The notes under the pieces: generated by a model | Database searches by the model: none | Told to the model about the DNA's origin: nothing | The model's input: the letters and a program-made list of their open reading frames with translations, nothing else | Made by a program: the position numbers and the translations under genes | Origin: Mesotaenium endlicherianum | Lineage: Eukaryota; Streptophyta; Zygnematophyceae; Zygnematales; Mesotaeniaceae | DNA length: 64,000 nt | Assembly (NCBI GenBank): GCA_009602735.1 | Contig: WELA01010871.1 | Coordinates: 98,183-162,182, forward strand | Reading direction: 5' to 3' | Shown: piece by piece, positions 43,390 through 54,455 of the stretch | How positions within the stretch are numbered: the first letter of the stretch is position 1 | Layout of the letters: each line of letters begins with the position of its first letter

Positions 43390-45107
43390 ATGGATCGTGG
43401 AGGTAGTATGAGGAGAACGCAACCTCCTGGGGAAGCAAAGAAACGGGCTCGAATAAAGGTAGTTAGATCACTAATCGAGGTATACGGCCACAAATACCAG
43501 CGGCCAGTGAAAGAGGAAGGTAGTGTGAAGAAGAGGAGAAAGACTCATCCCACAATGAGCATTAAGGATCAGCATATGTTGGTTCAGGCTATCAACTTAG
43601 GCGAGAGTCTTCACTTTTTTTACAAAGATTTGAAAGCTGACACTGTTTGCACCTCAGTGGGGCCACCGACGAGGCCCGAATCGGTCATTACTACTAGCAG
43701 TACTCCTGAGGAGGATGAGGGAACACCAGAGGGAACACCAGAGTCGACATCGCCGCTGCCTGAGCATAGCAAGAATGACATCGTGCTGGGCGTCATAAGA
43801 ATTATAGTTGCAGATTATGAGATTGCTACTGACGGTGAAGAAATCCAATGTCGGGTCCGTTCGCTGTCATTAATGCACAATGTCATAGAAATTACAAATT
43901 AATGATGCACATGTGCACCGCTATGTTTAATACCGCAGAGGATGTCAACCACGTAATTGGGGCCCCAAAGAGGCCTCCCAAGATACCTCTTGGGCCTAAG
44001 AAAAACAATCTGGTAAGTCTGCAATGTTTTGATTTTGCTCTGTTAGGTCAGATTTGAGTTTCCACAGTCGTGGTCACGAATTCCTAATTTTCTTTCGATT
44101 TGTGCAGGCAGACAGCTGTGCGAAAGTATTCAAATTGAAGCGGACCAGCGCATGTGCATGGGTGGACATCGAGCTCAAAAAAAACGCTTTATATCTTCAG
44201 GCAGTGGAGGTCATCCAAAGGATGATGGTACTAAGGGACAAGAGAACAACCAAGGTAGTGGACGATTGGACGGCGAGAAAGAAGCGTCTCATTCCAGACC
44301 TTGCTATGTGGTTCAAGCAGCATCCGGTAGGATCGCAGCTATACAAGGAGATCCAGGACGTGAATGTCAGTTTCCAAAACTAATGAGGAACCCATCCCAC
44401 CAAGCAATTCATTTCTGTGAATGCACCTAAGTCTATTACTATCTCATCCATCTCACCGCAGCTTGTTTGTTTGGAGCTTGCAGTTGTTGACTACTAAGTG
44501 GAGGAATAACAGGGTGCTGATCGCCCCCAAGATCACTACGCTCTTGAAGCTTCCAGAGTACGCGCTCGGCAAAGCCAAGACCGAGTTATCCGATGCAAAG
44601 AGGGAAGAGATGGCCAGGCATCTGATCACTTGTACGACACCCTGGAAGACCTTGACTAAAAACGGTGCAAAGGTCAACGACATGCCAAAAGTACTGACGT
44701 CCACGAAATTGCTGATCATGGCCTTTATGAAGTCTGTGAGTACCATCTTCTGGGTCCAGTTTCAATGGAAGATGTGCTTGCTGACAGCTTCATTAACACT
44801 CCTGCATTTGTCTTTTGTGCGGGTGTACACTCTACTACACAGCAAGCGGAGGCGGAGGGAGAAGTTGAGGAACCTATGCAAATATCCAACAAGCCTTTTT
44901 TAGGTGAGATATAAAGCCCACTCTCTTGGCTAAATGGACTTTGTACCTCGAGTTGGGCCATGCTGCTGATGAGAGCGTTTGCTTGTGTGAATTGCTGATG
45001 AGAGCGTTTGCTTATGAATTGCAGGCAAAGGTAACAAGCGCAGGGGTGTTGCACTGACCACTACGGGAGTGAAGCTCAAAAAGGAGCTTGTGAAGAAAAA
45101 GAAATAG
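43390..45107 (+). CDS. Unidentified multi-exon gene (possibly decayed)
   Basis: ATG at 43390 (MDRGGSMRRTQPPGEAKKRA); stop TAG at 45105-45107. Introns with consistent phases: 44013-44107 (GTAAGT...TGCAG, phase 0), 44360-44483 (phase 0) and about 44900-45024 (phase 1). The product would be basic at both ends (nuclear-type KKRRKTHP near 60; ELVKKKK at the end), with an acidic Thr/Pro/Glu linker and two Lys/Leu-rich helical regions (DIELKKNALYLQAVEVIQRM; LPEYALGKAKTELSDAKREE). The frame changes near 43850 and again near 44740 (MKSVS to YHLLGPVSMEDVL) without good splice sites; these look like indels. I recognise no family. A transposon accessory protein or a lineage-specific nuclear protein is possible. 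Confidence 0.5.
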
Positions 45108-46369
45108 AATAGGATGCGAGCAAACAACTTTTTGACGCCCAACAGTGACAAAACAAGCTGTGTTGGCCTTGTAAATTAATATTATGATGAATGGTAGGGA
45201 GTAGGATACAGATAGGTACTACGCAAGGAGCTTGGAATGGTGGATAGCGGGTAGCTAGGTAGGCTCAATTTAGATGCATTGCTTTATTTATCTCCCAGTG
45301 TGTTGGAAGCATACTTCCATTTAATGAAGAAAAATGGATATTCAATATATCTTCTGCGATCAAAATGCTCCTGAGGCATTTTGAATGACAGGTTGTTGAT
45401 ATGGCACAGGATTCATATATGTCTATGAACCGAATTATGAAACTATTTCTCTGCTCTCAACATACAAATTGCTGCATCCCTGCAATATGACACTATTCTG
45501 CATCACAAGGTACATAAATATGCAAGGACTTCCAGAAATAAATGTATGTTGCACAAGCCAAAATATTTTTATTCATGATGGTCCAAATAAACTCTCACTT
45601 CGTTGTGGCCGAAGGACATACTTCTCAACAAGTGAAATGGAACTCTGCAGCTGGTAAGTGAATGAACTTCCACTTCGTTGTGGCTAAATGAAATACAAAT
45701 CAACTAGTTGAATTGAATTCTCCAGCTGCACAGTCACTAAAAAGCTGCCAATTGCAATCATTCCTCGTGGTTCCAAAAGCAAGCCCATCTGGTTGGTCTT
45801 GCAACGTAGTCATTGTGAGTAAGACAGTGATATTGCACAGAGAGGTTTGAAACCGACATGTGACCAGCTATCGGCGAACTAATTTCGCAATCTGTGCACG
45901 GTGGAAACAAATCCAAAGCATGTCAGATATGTAAGGATCGCTAGAAACAAGGACAAAACATCGCGAGCAAACCTGGATGTGGACACAACGGGCAAGGCCA
46001 GATGGGGTTGTGCTCACGTGCACGCGGATAGAACATGTGAGGCAATAACAAATAAAGTACCAACGGGGACGAGGTGATGCTGACATGATCGACGAGCTGT
46101 CAGAATACGACAGAACTGAGGGTCCCCGACAGCACTCCATTTGGGGTCCGCCGGACCGATTCAACTCGTGAAGCTTGACTAAGGTACACCAGCAACACTG
46201 GACATGAAAGTGTAACCGGCTGTTGTCAGATACAAATCCTTTAAACTTTGGCCAAAACGGACGTGAGGAAATTAATAGAATAGTAAAATATCAATTTCCA
46301 TTCGCTCAAATTTGCCGTCGACGCCCGGCGGCCGACCCGACTTGTATATATTTCCATTTCAGATTGTCG
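45108..46369. other. Gene-free stretch with an imperfect tandem repeat
   Basis: At about 45593-45735 two adjacent imperfect copies share CACTTCGTTGTGGC near the start and a TCTGCAGCTG / TCTCCAGCTG block near the end. Nothing else is recognised. Confidence 0.5.
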
Positions 46370-48155
46370 ATGAAATTTGCTTCATGTCACCGTCAGGGTG
46401 TGGCATGGACTACAGTTCTTTGTGTGGTCCTTGTGAAGACGACCCCCTGCTCTTTCCAGCCCAATACTCCTCAAAGGCACGTTTGACGCGCAAGATAACC
46501 AGCGAGCTGCTGGTGTTAAGGGTGTTTTTTTTCTGGCGTCGCAGGTACACGAAGTCACCCGCGGAAAACTGCAACACCCGCGGACGATAGGCTCCTCCAC
46601 GAGTCATGGCATACCTCAGCGTGTTGCGGTGCTGGGCGATATTGAGGTTGTCCATGGCCATGGGCATCAGGCGCTGGAAAAGCTGTGCACGTTGCCCGAC
46701 AAGAGCACTTCATGTCTCCGGACTTTCCAAGTCCAAGAGGTTCTCAGGCACTGTCTTCGCTGCGGCTGGCAGGATCGGCTAGCGTCCATAAAGGAGAAAG
46801 TAAGGTGAGTGCAAGGCCAAGGTGGCCTGCCGACTGAACCTGTATCCCATAGCCACCCACGGGAGCGCGTCGTCCCAATGGGTGCTGTTGTGGGTCAAGC
46901 AGGACTTGCGCAGCCCCAGCTTGACGGTCTGCACCATGCGCTCTGCAAGGCCGTCAGCTTGGGGGTGATCGTGGGAGGTGGTGCGGTGGTTGATCATGAA
47001 ATGCTCCAGCAGCTTGTGAAAGTTGCCCTGGAACTCCTTGCATTGGTCGATTAGCACCTCAGCGCAGTCGCCAAAGCGTGATCAAGGAACGCATGAACGA
47101 TCCCCTCACTGGCCTTGCTGGGCAAGGACACGAGCTCAATCCACTTGGACAAGTGCTCGATCACCACCAAGACGTAGAGGTTGCCTCGGCGGGACTTGGG
47201 CAACTTCCCAGCCAAGTCCACGGACCACCTGTAGAACAGCCCCTGAATAGGAAGGGGGCTGAGGGCAACGGTGCGCGCTGTGAAGCTTGAGCGCACACGG
47301 TCGCAGAGGGTGCAGCTGCTGACGACGTCGGCTACGACCTTAGCCATGCCGTGCCACTAGTACCTAGCCTGCAGGAGGCTGAGAGTGCGCTTGACACCGA
47401 AGTGCCCAAGGGCCTCATGCACTGTGCGCACCAGTTGATTGCGCATAGCCGGCTCGGGTACCACCAGGTTAGAGCAGTCGACCATCACGCGCCTCAACCG
47501 CCCCTCCATGAAGAGAAAGTCTCGGCTGCGCTTGAGGTTCGAGGACGCACTTGCGCTCCCTTGCATCCATGCCAGGCGCCACCTCCTTAACGGCGACGTA
47601 CTACAGCAATGCAGCATCGTCCTACACGTCCTCGGGCCCGCGATGCCGCCTGTCTTGCTCTGCCGCTGCGGCCAAAGCCAGACGCCGCGTGTTGACCACC
47701 ACCATGTCGCGGCCAGTGAGACCCGCGGGCCGTGCATCGCTGTCAACGGTGAAGGCAAGGAAGGCTGCCGCATGCCAGGCCACTGGCTCGTCCTCATTGT
47801 GGCGGGCCACGATCAGATCCCCAGAGGAAGGCAGCGGGTTGCGACTGAGATCGTCGGCGTCCATGTTCGTCAAGCCCGAGCGGTGGTGCACATCAAACGT
47901 GTACTCTTGCAAAATAAGTGCCCACCGCGCGTACTTGCCTGTGAGGCGCTCCGACATCATGAGCTACTTAAGCGGCTGATGGTCGGTGACGAGGCAGAAG
48001 TGGGTGCCGTAGAGGTAATGCCTGAAGTACACAATAAGCCAGACCGCTGCCACGCACTCCCCCTCATAGGAGCCAAAGTTGGCCTCGGCGCGGTTGTTGC
48101 TGCGGCTGGCATACACCACCACGTGCTCAAAGCCGTCGTGCTCGTGCACCAGCAT
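46370..48155 (-). mobile_element. Second gypsy family: RNase H-integrase fragment (decayed)
   Basis: Minus-strand remains of a different Ty3/gypsy family. RNase H (48155-47860): NFGSYEGECVAAVW, CLVTDHQPLK, a stop, then NMDADDLSR. Integrase zinc domain: HEALGHFGVKRT (~47420) and SSCTLC (~47315). Catalytic core: WSVDLAGKLPKS, MLIDQCKEFQGNF and PQADGLAERMVQ (~47250-46900). C-terminus: IAQHRNTLRYA, PRVLQFSAGDFVYLRR and, in a shifted frame, KDHTKNCSPCH (~46400). No chromodomain is seen. It is cut at ~48155 by the truncated end of copy D. Confidence 0.9.
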
Positions 48156-48452
48156 TGTTAATGTCTCTTTCCTAGAACTTTACATCAAGGGTGACACAAT
48201 GTTCACAGGTCGGTTACCTGTCCAACCGGGACCGGTCCTCGCTGTCCGAGATGGTGGCCCTGAGGAATATGAGGTGGATGAGATTTTAGAAGCTCGCTCT
48301 GTTCATCGATCATCTAATTATGTCATTAAATATCTGGTCAGATGGAAGGGTTACGATGCTTCTCGGGACACCTAGAAATTTAAGGACCATTTGACCAATG
48401 CCAAAGGGGCGTTGAAACGCTTTGACCTTCGGGAGGCTGGGACACCCCCTTA
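48156..48452 (+). pseudogene. Integrase C-terminus and chromodomain of copy D
   Basis: Reads NVSFLELYIKGDTMFTGRLP, then EYEVDEILEA and YLVRWKGYDAS. A TAG at 48373-48375 replaces the Trp of DTWEFK, and sequence similarity continues to the end of pol (FDLREAGTPP). Confidence 0.9.
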
Positions 48453-48714
48453 ACTGTCATTTCAGTTGACATGGGAAGGTGACAGGAGGTCCTGTCTCCA
48501 TTTAAGTTGGAGGGGAAATGTGCCCGCAAGTGATGGCTAGAGACAGAAAGTGACAGTTGTGACAGGCAGCCCACCTTAAAAATTAAGTTGGAGGGAGTGG
48601 GATAACATCTCGGGAACCAGTCAATTGTCTTTAAATAACCATTCTCCACACTCAACTGCGCTCACACTCATTTCTCTCTCAAGCACACTCCCACTTTCCG
48701 CTTACTTACACCAG

Positions 48715-48823
48715 GTATTGCATACCCTGTAACTCTCACTACTACGTTCTCACCTATTTAAGTACTCAATGATTGTGCACGATATCATGACTACACTAAC
48801 TCAATTGCGTTATATTTGAGCAG
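48715..48823 (+). other. Candidate intron upstream of ORF3 (copy D)
   Basis: Donor ACCAG|GTATTG and acceptor TTGAGCAG|GAGGTGA, 109 nt. Same placement as in copies A-C, although the ORF3 that follows is different in sequence. Confidence 0.5.
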
Positions 48824-49143
48824 GAGGTGACACTCAGGCAGACAGGGGAGACAGGAGAGCTGCCAAGGAGGCAGCCAGAGGGCAGCCAGCATCCCCTTCT
48901 CATAAAGGGCATGTGCCCTTATCCCATGTCATGCAGCACCCTTCTGGCATGCCAGTGTATGTTCCTGTCAATTTGAGAGCTGCCCAGGAGAGGGCTGTCT
49001 CCATCAACTTGCAAACTGTGCAAGAGGAGGTTGCCCAGTTGTTACGTTCTCCTCTCGGTTCACCTTGGTCTAAGCCCCCAAGTTTTAGGAGACCACCACA
49101 TATAAGAAGAAGGTCCAGGTCCGGGTCCCGCTCCCCAGGGTAG
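48824..49143 (+). pseudogene. Short ORF3 of copy D with Arg/Ser-rich tail
   Basis: Frame open from the candidate acceptor: GDTQADRGDRRAAKEAARGQ, then VPVNLRAAQERAVSINLQTV, ending RRRSRSGSRSPG at a TAG. It lacks the coiled coil and globular part of the ORF3 in A-C. The first ~20 residues faintly resemble the segment QGDRSRARESFSKGK near the end of copies A and B. This may be ORF3 with a large internal deletion, so that the Arg/Ser tail is the true C-terminus missing from the other copies; alternatively it is a different ORF. There is no ATG at the acceptor; the first ATG is further in. Confidence 0.5.
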
Positions 49144-49261
49144 AGAGCCCCTGGTACTTAGTTTGCTATTGTCTTTGTTTAGAGTCAGTCTGCTCTTGGG
49201 TGTATGTGTTTTACCTTGTTGCACTCAAATTGTTAATAGGTGTTGTCAAGTCGACAATAAT

Positions 49262-49276
49262 TTAAGTTGGAGGGAT
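49262..49276 (+). other. 3' polypurine tract (copy D)
   Basis: TTAAGTTGGAGGGAT immediately before the LTR start TGTAATGAA; plus-strand priming site. Confidence 0.85.
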
Positions 49277-50004
49277 TGTAATGAATGTGTACATTGGATA
49301 GATATAATATTCATTTAAATATAATAGTTAAACAAGTTCAATCTGGTGAGCTTTAGCTGATATTTAGTCTGTTGGATTTTTAATTCTTAGTTTCATGACT
49401 CGGTCGGGAGCAGCAGGCTGAAGTCAACTTAGGTCAGCTTGCTGACGTAGGTCGGCTTCCAGACACATTCTTTGACGGTCAGCTGACTGCCGTACTCGGT
49501 AGCAGCGAACTGCCTAGTTATGCATCTAAGTGTGGTGTGCTAGATGAATGGCCACATGACACCCTTAAGGTGGATGGCGATTAGGGATGATGGGAGATGG
49601 CTGTGGGTTTGGTTAGCCGAGGTCCTATCGACGAGGTTAACTCCTGGGTAGGCGATGCCATCGCACTTGCCGTTGAGAAGTAAACTCATTTTGTGTACAT
49701 ATGCTAGATATTGCTCTCAAGTTTGGCATTCGGGGCCAACTCTCTAGTACCGCTTACTGAGAGATATATGAATCCAAGGCGAAAAGCCATTGATGCGAAT
49801 CGTCTTCTAACCTTGCTTATGTATGAGTTTGCTGATTGCATGATTGATGCTCGTTTACTTGCATTTGACTTCTGAGAATTGTTTACCGCTAGTATATTAT
49901 CTTTGCTGTTAAATCAGTTGACAAAAATAACCATAAGGATTATTTGCTCTTATAAAGATCTTTCATTAATTGTTAATTGCTTATTAGTAAGTCGATTCAT
50001 TTCA
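49277..50004 (+). repeat. 3' LTR of copy D (728 bp)
   Basis: From TGTAATGAATGTG to CGATTCATTTCA, full length, diverged from the other copies throughout. Confidence 0.93.
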
Positions 50005-50129
50005 ATATCTTATTGGTTGTTCTTTTACCAACTTTCAGTGTTGAGCTGCTCACTCTAATTAGTATTAACTCCTTACTCATAAAGAATAGCTCTTTGCTTG
50101 TAAGCATCTAGGATCTACCGCGCATGCCT

Positions 50130-50620
50130 ACTTCTAGTGGAAAAATTTATGAGCCATACTACAGGGGTGCAACTGGCAATCGACTCAAATTTGGTACCAT
50201 CACTCAACCTTCTGAACAGGTGCAACAGTGCTCCTGCCACCTTCCAGCTGGTCATGAACAAGGTGCTGGTGGGTTTCACCTTTACTCGGTGTTCCATCAA
50301 TATCGTGCTCATCTACAGTGAGACGTTTGAGGAGCACCTGGAGCACATCACAGCAGTTAGGAGCACTTGACTGACGATAGGCACAAGTGTCACCCAAGCA
50401 AGTGTACGCTCGACACGAGGGAAGTGGAGCGTTTGGGGCGTCTTCTCTCCACCAGCGGGCTGGCACCGCAATTGGCCAAAATTTTGGCCATCACGGGCAT
50501 CTTGCCTTCTATTGACATCTCCAAGTTAAGAGCCTTTCTAGATGTGACCAACTACTATTGACAGTTCGTGCCAGGTTTCAACAAGCTCGCTAAGTCTCGC
50601 AGTGACTTCAAGCCAGTCTG
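50130..50620 (+). mobile_element. Gypsy reverse-transcriptase fragment (plus strand)
   Basis: Decayed RT palm and thumb: SAPATFQLVMNKVL, then INIVLIYSETFEEHLEHI, where IYSE stands in place of the YxDD active site. Then, after shifts, KCHPSKCTLDTREVERLG and SKLRAFLDVTNYY. It is not the chromovirus family and probably derives from the same second gypsy family as 46370-48155, but in the opposite orientation. Confidence 0.8.
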
Positions 50621-51250
50621 CCGTGGTTGCTAATATTCCAACCAGCCTATCTTTTAAGGCATTGAGGTCCTCTTTTACAACCATACTTTTCTGATTTTGT
50701 CTATTTGCCTCAATGCTAAAGACAAACTTTAAGTCAAGAGAGTCACGTATGATAGGAGTGATGTTTACCATTTCTTCTGTAGGCAGAGTAGCTAATCTAG
50801 CTTCTGCAGATTCTTTCTTATTCTTCAAGATTTTGGCTCTCTTCTGTTCCTTAATTGCCCGTCTTGTAGCAAGGTTCTAATTCTTTTGAAGTTGGTAATA
50901 AAGTAACAAAACATCATCAGTCATAAACACGACCAAATGTATGAATATCACAGACTGCAATATGAGGCATCTTGCCGAATTTTATCAAAAAAGTTCGTCC
51001 TTCATAACGTTTTAAACTCCTCATATGTAAAGGAGTTGTTACCAGTTCGGTCGCTGAATCGTTTTAATGACAGCTTAGTCTTGAAATTTTCATCCCTTTT
51101 TTCATGAGTCATTTCGAGTGGCGACCAGAACTTGCTGACATTTTACGAAGCATTTTGCAATCTATCCAACTCTGGTAAATAATATCGCTTGCTTTCAAAG
51201 ATCTCATTGTTAATGGAGTCTTGCAGCCGTTTGTTCCCTGGCATTTGCGC
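50540..51250 (-). pseudogene. Decayed unidentified coding remnant
   Basis: On the minus strand: PGNKRLQDSINNEIFESKRY (~51240), a stop, FWSPLEMTHEKRDENFKTKL and FSDRTGNNSFTYEEFKTL, a stop with a shift, YEGRTFLIKFGKMPHIAVCD, then 50828-50620 AEARLATLPTEEMVNITPII and DLNALKDRLVGILATTADWL. The composition is protein-like across about 0.6 kb with at least two stops and one shift. I recognise no family; a retroelement capsid-like region or a dead gene are both possible. Confidence 0.45.
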
Positions 51251-51259
51251 TTCTCATGG

Positions 51260-54200
51260 GTCATCCTTACCACGTCTCAACAGCATAATTAATTGTATTT
51301 TGTCTTGATGTGGGTCCTAAATTTCCAATTTCCAACTTTTTTTTGAATTTTTATTCACCTGAGAACCAAGTCAATAAAAGTTTTGGAAAATAGTGCAAAA
51401 GTTCTTCTTCTAGGCGAGCTCTTTTCTCATCTCAATGCATTCACAAATTTTGTGGTTTACAAAGGTCAATGGCAAGCAATGCAAGAATCAACAGGATTCA
51501 GAGAATGTCACTTTTCAGGTTTTCGCTTTACATTTCTTGAAGTACAAGCTTGCATAAATCTGAAACTTACAGCAACCTATTGCTTATTTGGCTGGAGCTT
51601 CTTTGCCCTTAGCCACCACACTCATCTTCACAATGAGTCTATTCCTTTGAGTTCTTCATTGAGAGCGCAATCCTAGCACTTGCTACTTGTAAGCGACTTG
51701 AAATTGGACCAGCAAATCACCATCTTATGCGTTCTTTGCACATATTGGCGTTTGTTCTGGTTTATCTTGAAGGTTCTCATAACAGATTGAATATACAGAC
51801 CCTAGCCTGTCAAGGAGTCAAATATTGTATAAGAAGCTCCTAGGCGCTAGCTATTCTAATTCTGGATTGTCGAAAGAAAATAAATTCTTGAAACGTCGGC
51901 AAAAGCGTGGCTCTTTGGCTTTTTGTTGCCTTGGATATGTCGCTCTCTATTCGAGCCCTTTCTTCTCCTTCTTTTTTCTCTGCACAGAATGAATTTCTGA
52001 TTTTGCGTGTGCTTTGCGTTGTTGTTCAATCTTGCATATGCAATTTTAACATCACCTTGACTTGAACGCTCTCGCTTTTGTCATCGAGCACTTCAGGCCG
52101 CCAGGCTAGACTCGCGCGTGGCTGGCAGTCTCAAAGCGCGATTGCGCTTACGTGGCAGCTCCTATGGCCCCGGTCGCCATGGAAGCTCTGCCATGGTAGT
52201 CATGCCAGTGGTCCTACAATGCCTTTGCATTGAGCATAGTCTCAAGTTTTGGTGTCTAAACCTTGATAAAAATTACTTCGTTCTGCTGAAGCAACCGTTT
52301 TGTCGCCATGAACTTAGAGGATTGTTGTCAACTTTGAAGAGGCATGCGTTCAATACAAACGCACTTTGCTATGTGCCTTCGCAAACCTTTTTTTAGACAA
52401 GCATCGATTGCCTGCGGTCATATATTGAACGTTGATACGCCCAAAATTTTACACTTGATGCAATCGGAGCGTCTCGGTGCCTTTCGAGCTACGCGTGCTG
52501 CAAATTGGTCAAAACTTGCTCAAGAAACCCGGTGTGCTTGGCACGCGTGTTCAAAAGCACTATTCACGTATATTGTGGTGCGTGAGCGAATGAAATTGCA
52601 GAGAACTAGAGTCTTAAGGCAAGATTTGATTGTTTACCAAGGAAAAATACATCTTATCATCGATTTGCACCGTTATACAAGATTTGCCATCGATTTGTGC
52701 ACACTGGAAAGAAATATACAGATTCTGCCAATCTGCAGAAAAATACCACTTTTTCGTCCCGAACGCCTATGAATATGTAGCAATGAGAACGCAGGCTTTT
52801 CTTATCGTTAGATTCTGTCGGCAAACTTGTTTAAGTAAGACTTGACACGAATGAACGAGGGTATGAAGTCGTCGCTCTCAATAATTATTGTTTCCGAGGA
52901 GAGAATCTTGGCTTTTTAGACAAAACTTTGGAAAGGATACCAATATGAAAATTGAACTCGAAAGTTGAAGGATTGGAGGAAAGGGCCGAAAAATCTTTGG
53001 GCCTGTGAAGGTAAGTAATACTATAGGATTCAAGGTTTAGAGTTTTGGGTGCAAAATTGTGTATATTTAAGCTTGCAAAAGTTTAGAATTTCTAAAAAAA
53101 TACATATAGCTGCTCAAATATGGTCACTGAAATTGGGCACATGCTCACTTCACTTTTGGGCTTAAAAACTATTGTCAAAAGGCATTTGTGTGGAGATGGT
53201 TCTCACGACTTATACGATAGATAATTAAAAGTGCTTGAGACACTCGCAGTACAAAGTATACAGTGAGAAAAAAGCAAAACAGGTTCATGATGAAAAATGG
53301 TATGTTTGTCCAAACTGGAAGATTCTGTATATTTTTGGCCAATTTGCACAAGTCAAAAGTGAATCTGGTTTAGCGGCGCAATTTGATGGTTATATGTATT
53401 TTCCCTTGTTTACCTTGGTCCTTGAGAACTTGATTGAAATGCTGTCGTGCCTAACAGTGTCGGTCCCTCGGCACGTGCGTGGCCTTTCAGCACGTGTGCT
53501 TTCGACCTGGTCGATGTGTTGGTGGCCCTCTCACGTGCGGGCAAACATGGTCGATCGATCTTTGCACGTGTGTCAGTGACAAGCCTTACTAAGGTTAACC
53601 CATCCCTGGGCTCCTGAACTTGCACCATGCAACCATGACCAACTCTCAAGGCTTTGTTTACTTTACTCAGCCCTCACCATCTGCTTATCTTAAGCCTTAG
53701 CAGAAAATTTAAAAATACTTGCCTTGCCTTAAAAGTTAATTCCTCTTACAAGGACGGAAGTCTCTTACTTCCACATAGGCTTTATGCCTTAAGGTTCTTG
53801 AGTTCACAGGTGAGCAAATTGTGGTTTGCAAAAATCACACTCTAAGCAGCTTGACATACAACGTCAGGTTCAGAGAAAATCGCCCTTCAGGCTTTCGCTT
53901 AACTTTCGAAAGTTACAGCATACAAAACTCTGAAACTACGCGTCTATGCTGGACTAGGTCAAGCTCTTCACTTAACTCCGCGCCTTAATAGCTCTTCACT
54001 GCCAGGCTGGGATTACTCAGTTCTTCACTGAGAGCTTTATCTGTCAATACTACTCTCTCTCTTCGAGATGCGAATGCGACTTCTGAGAACCTGGAAACTA
54101 ACACACAACTCACCATTTTAAGGCTGCTTCACACACACTTGTGGCGTTCGGCCGAATCTGTGCTAGTCTCCTAACAGATTTCATTCTGCAGTCCTCCTGC

Positions 54201-54343
54201 TGTCAACAGTGAGATTCCCTCTTGGGAACTCCTACATTCCTAACTTATCTATGATACACTGAGAAGAATCTTCAGCATCGACAGAAGCGTGGGGCCTCGG
54301 CCCTCCAATGGCCTTGGGAACTCCTTCTTCTTCTTCGCGCCCT

Positions 54344-54386
<43 letters not shown>

Positions 54387-54387
54387 N

Positions 54388-54455
<68 letters not shown>

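Larger units (their letters stand above)
48156..50004 (+). mobile_element. Chromovirus copy D, 3' part only
   Basis: Starts abruptly in the integrase C-terminus (NVSFLELYIKG), against a minus-strand fragment of another family, and runs to a complete 3' LTR. Contains chromodomain, two polypurine-like motifs (48504-48515, 48584-48596), candidate intron, a short ORF3, the 3' polypurine tract and the LTR. Confidence 0.93.
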
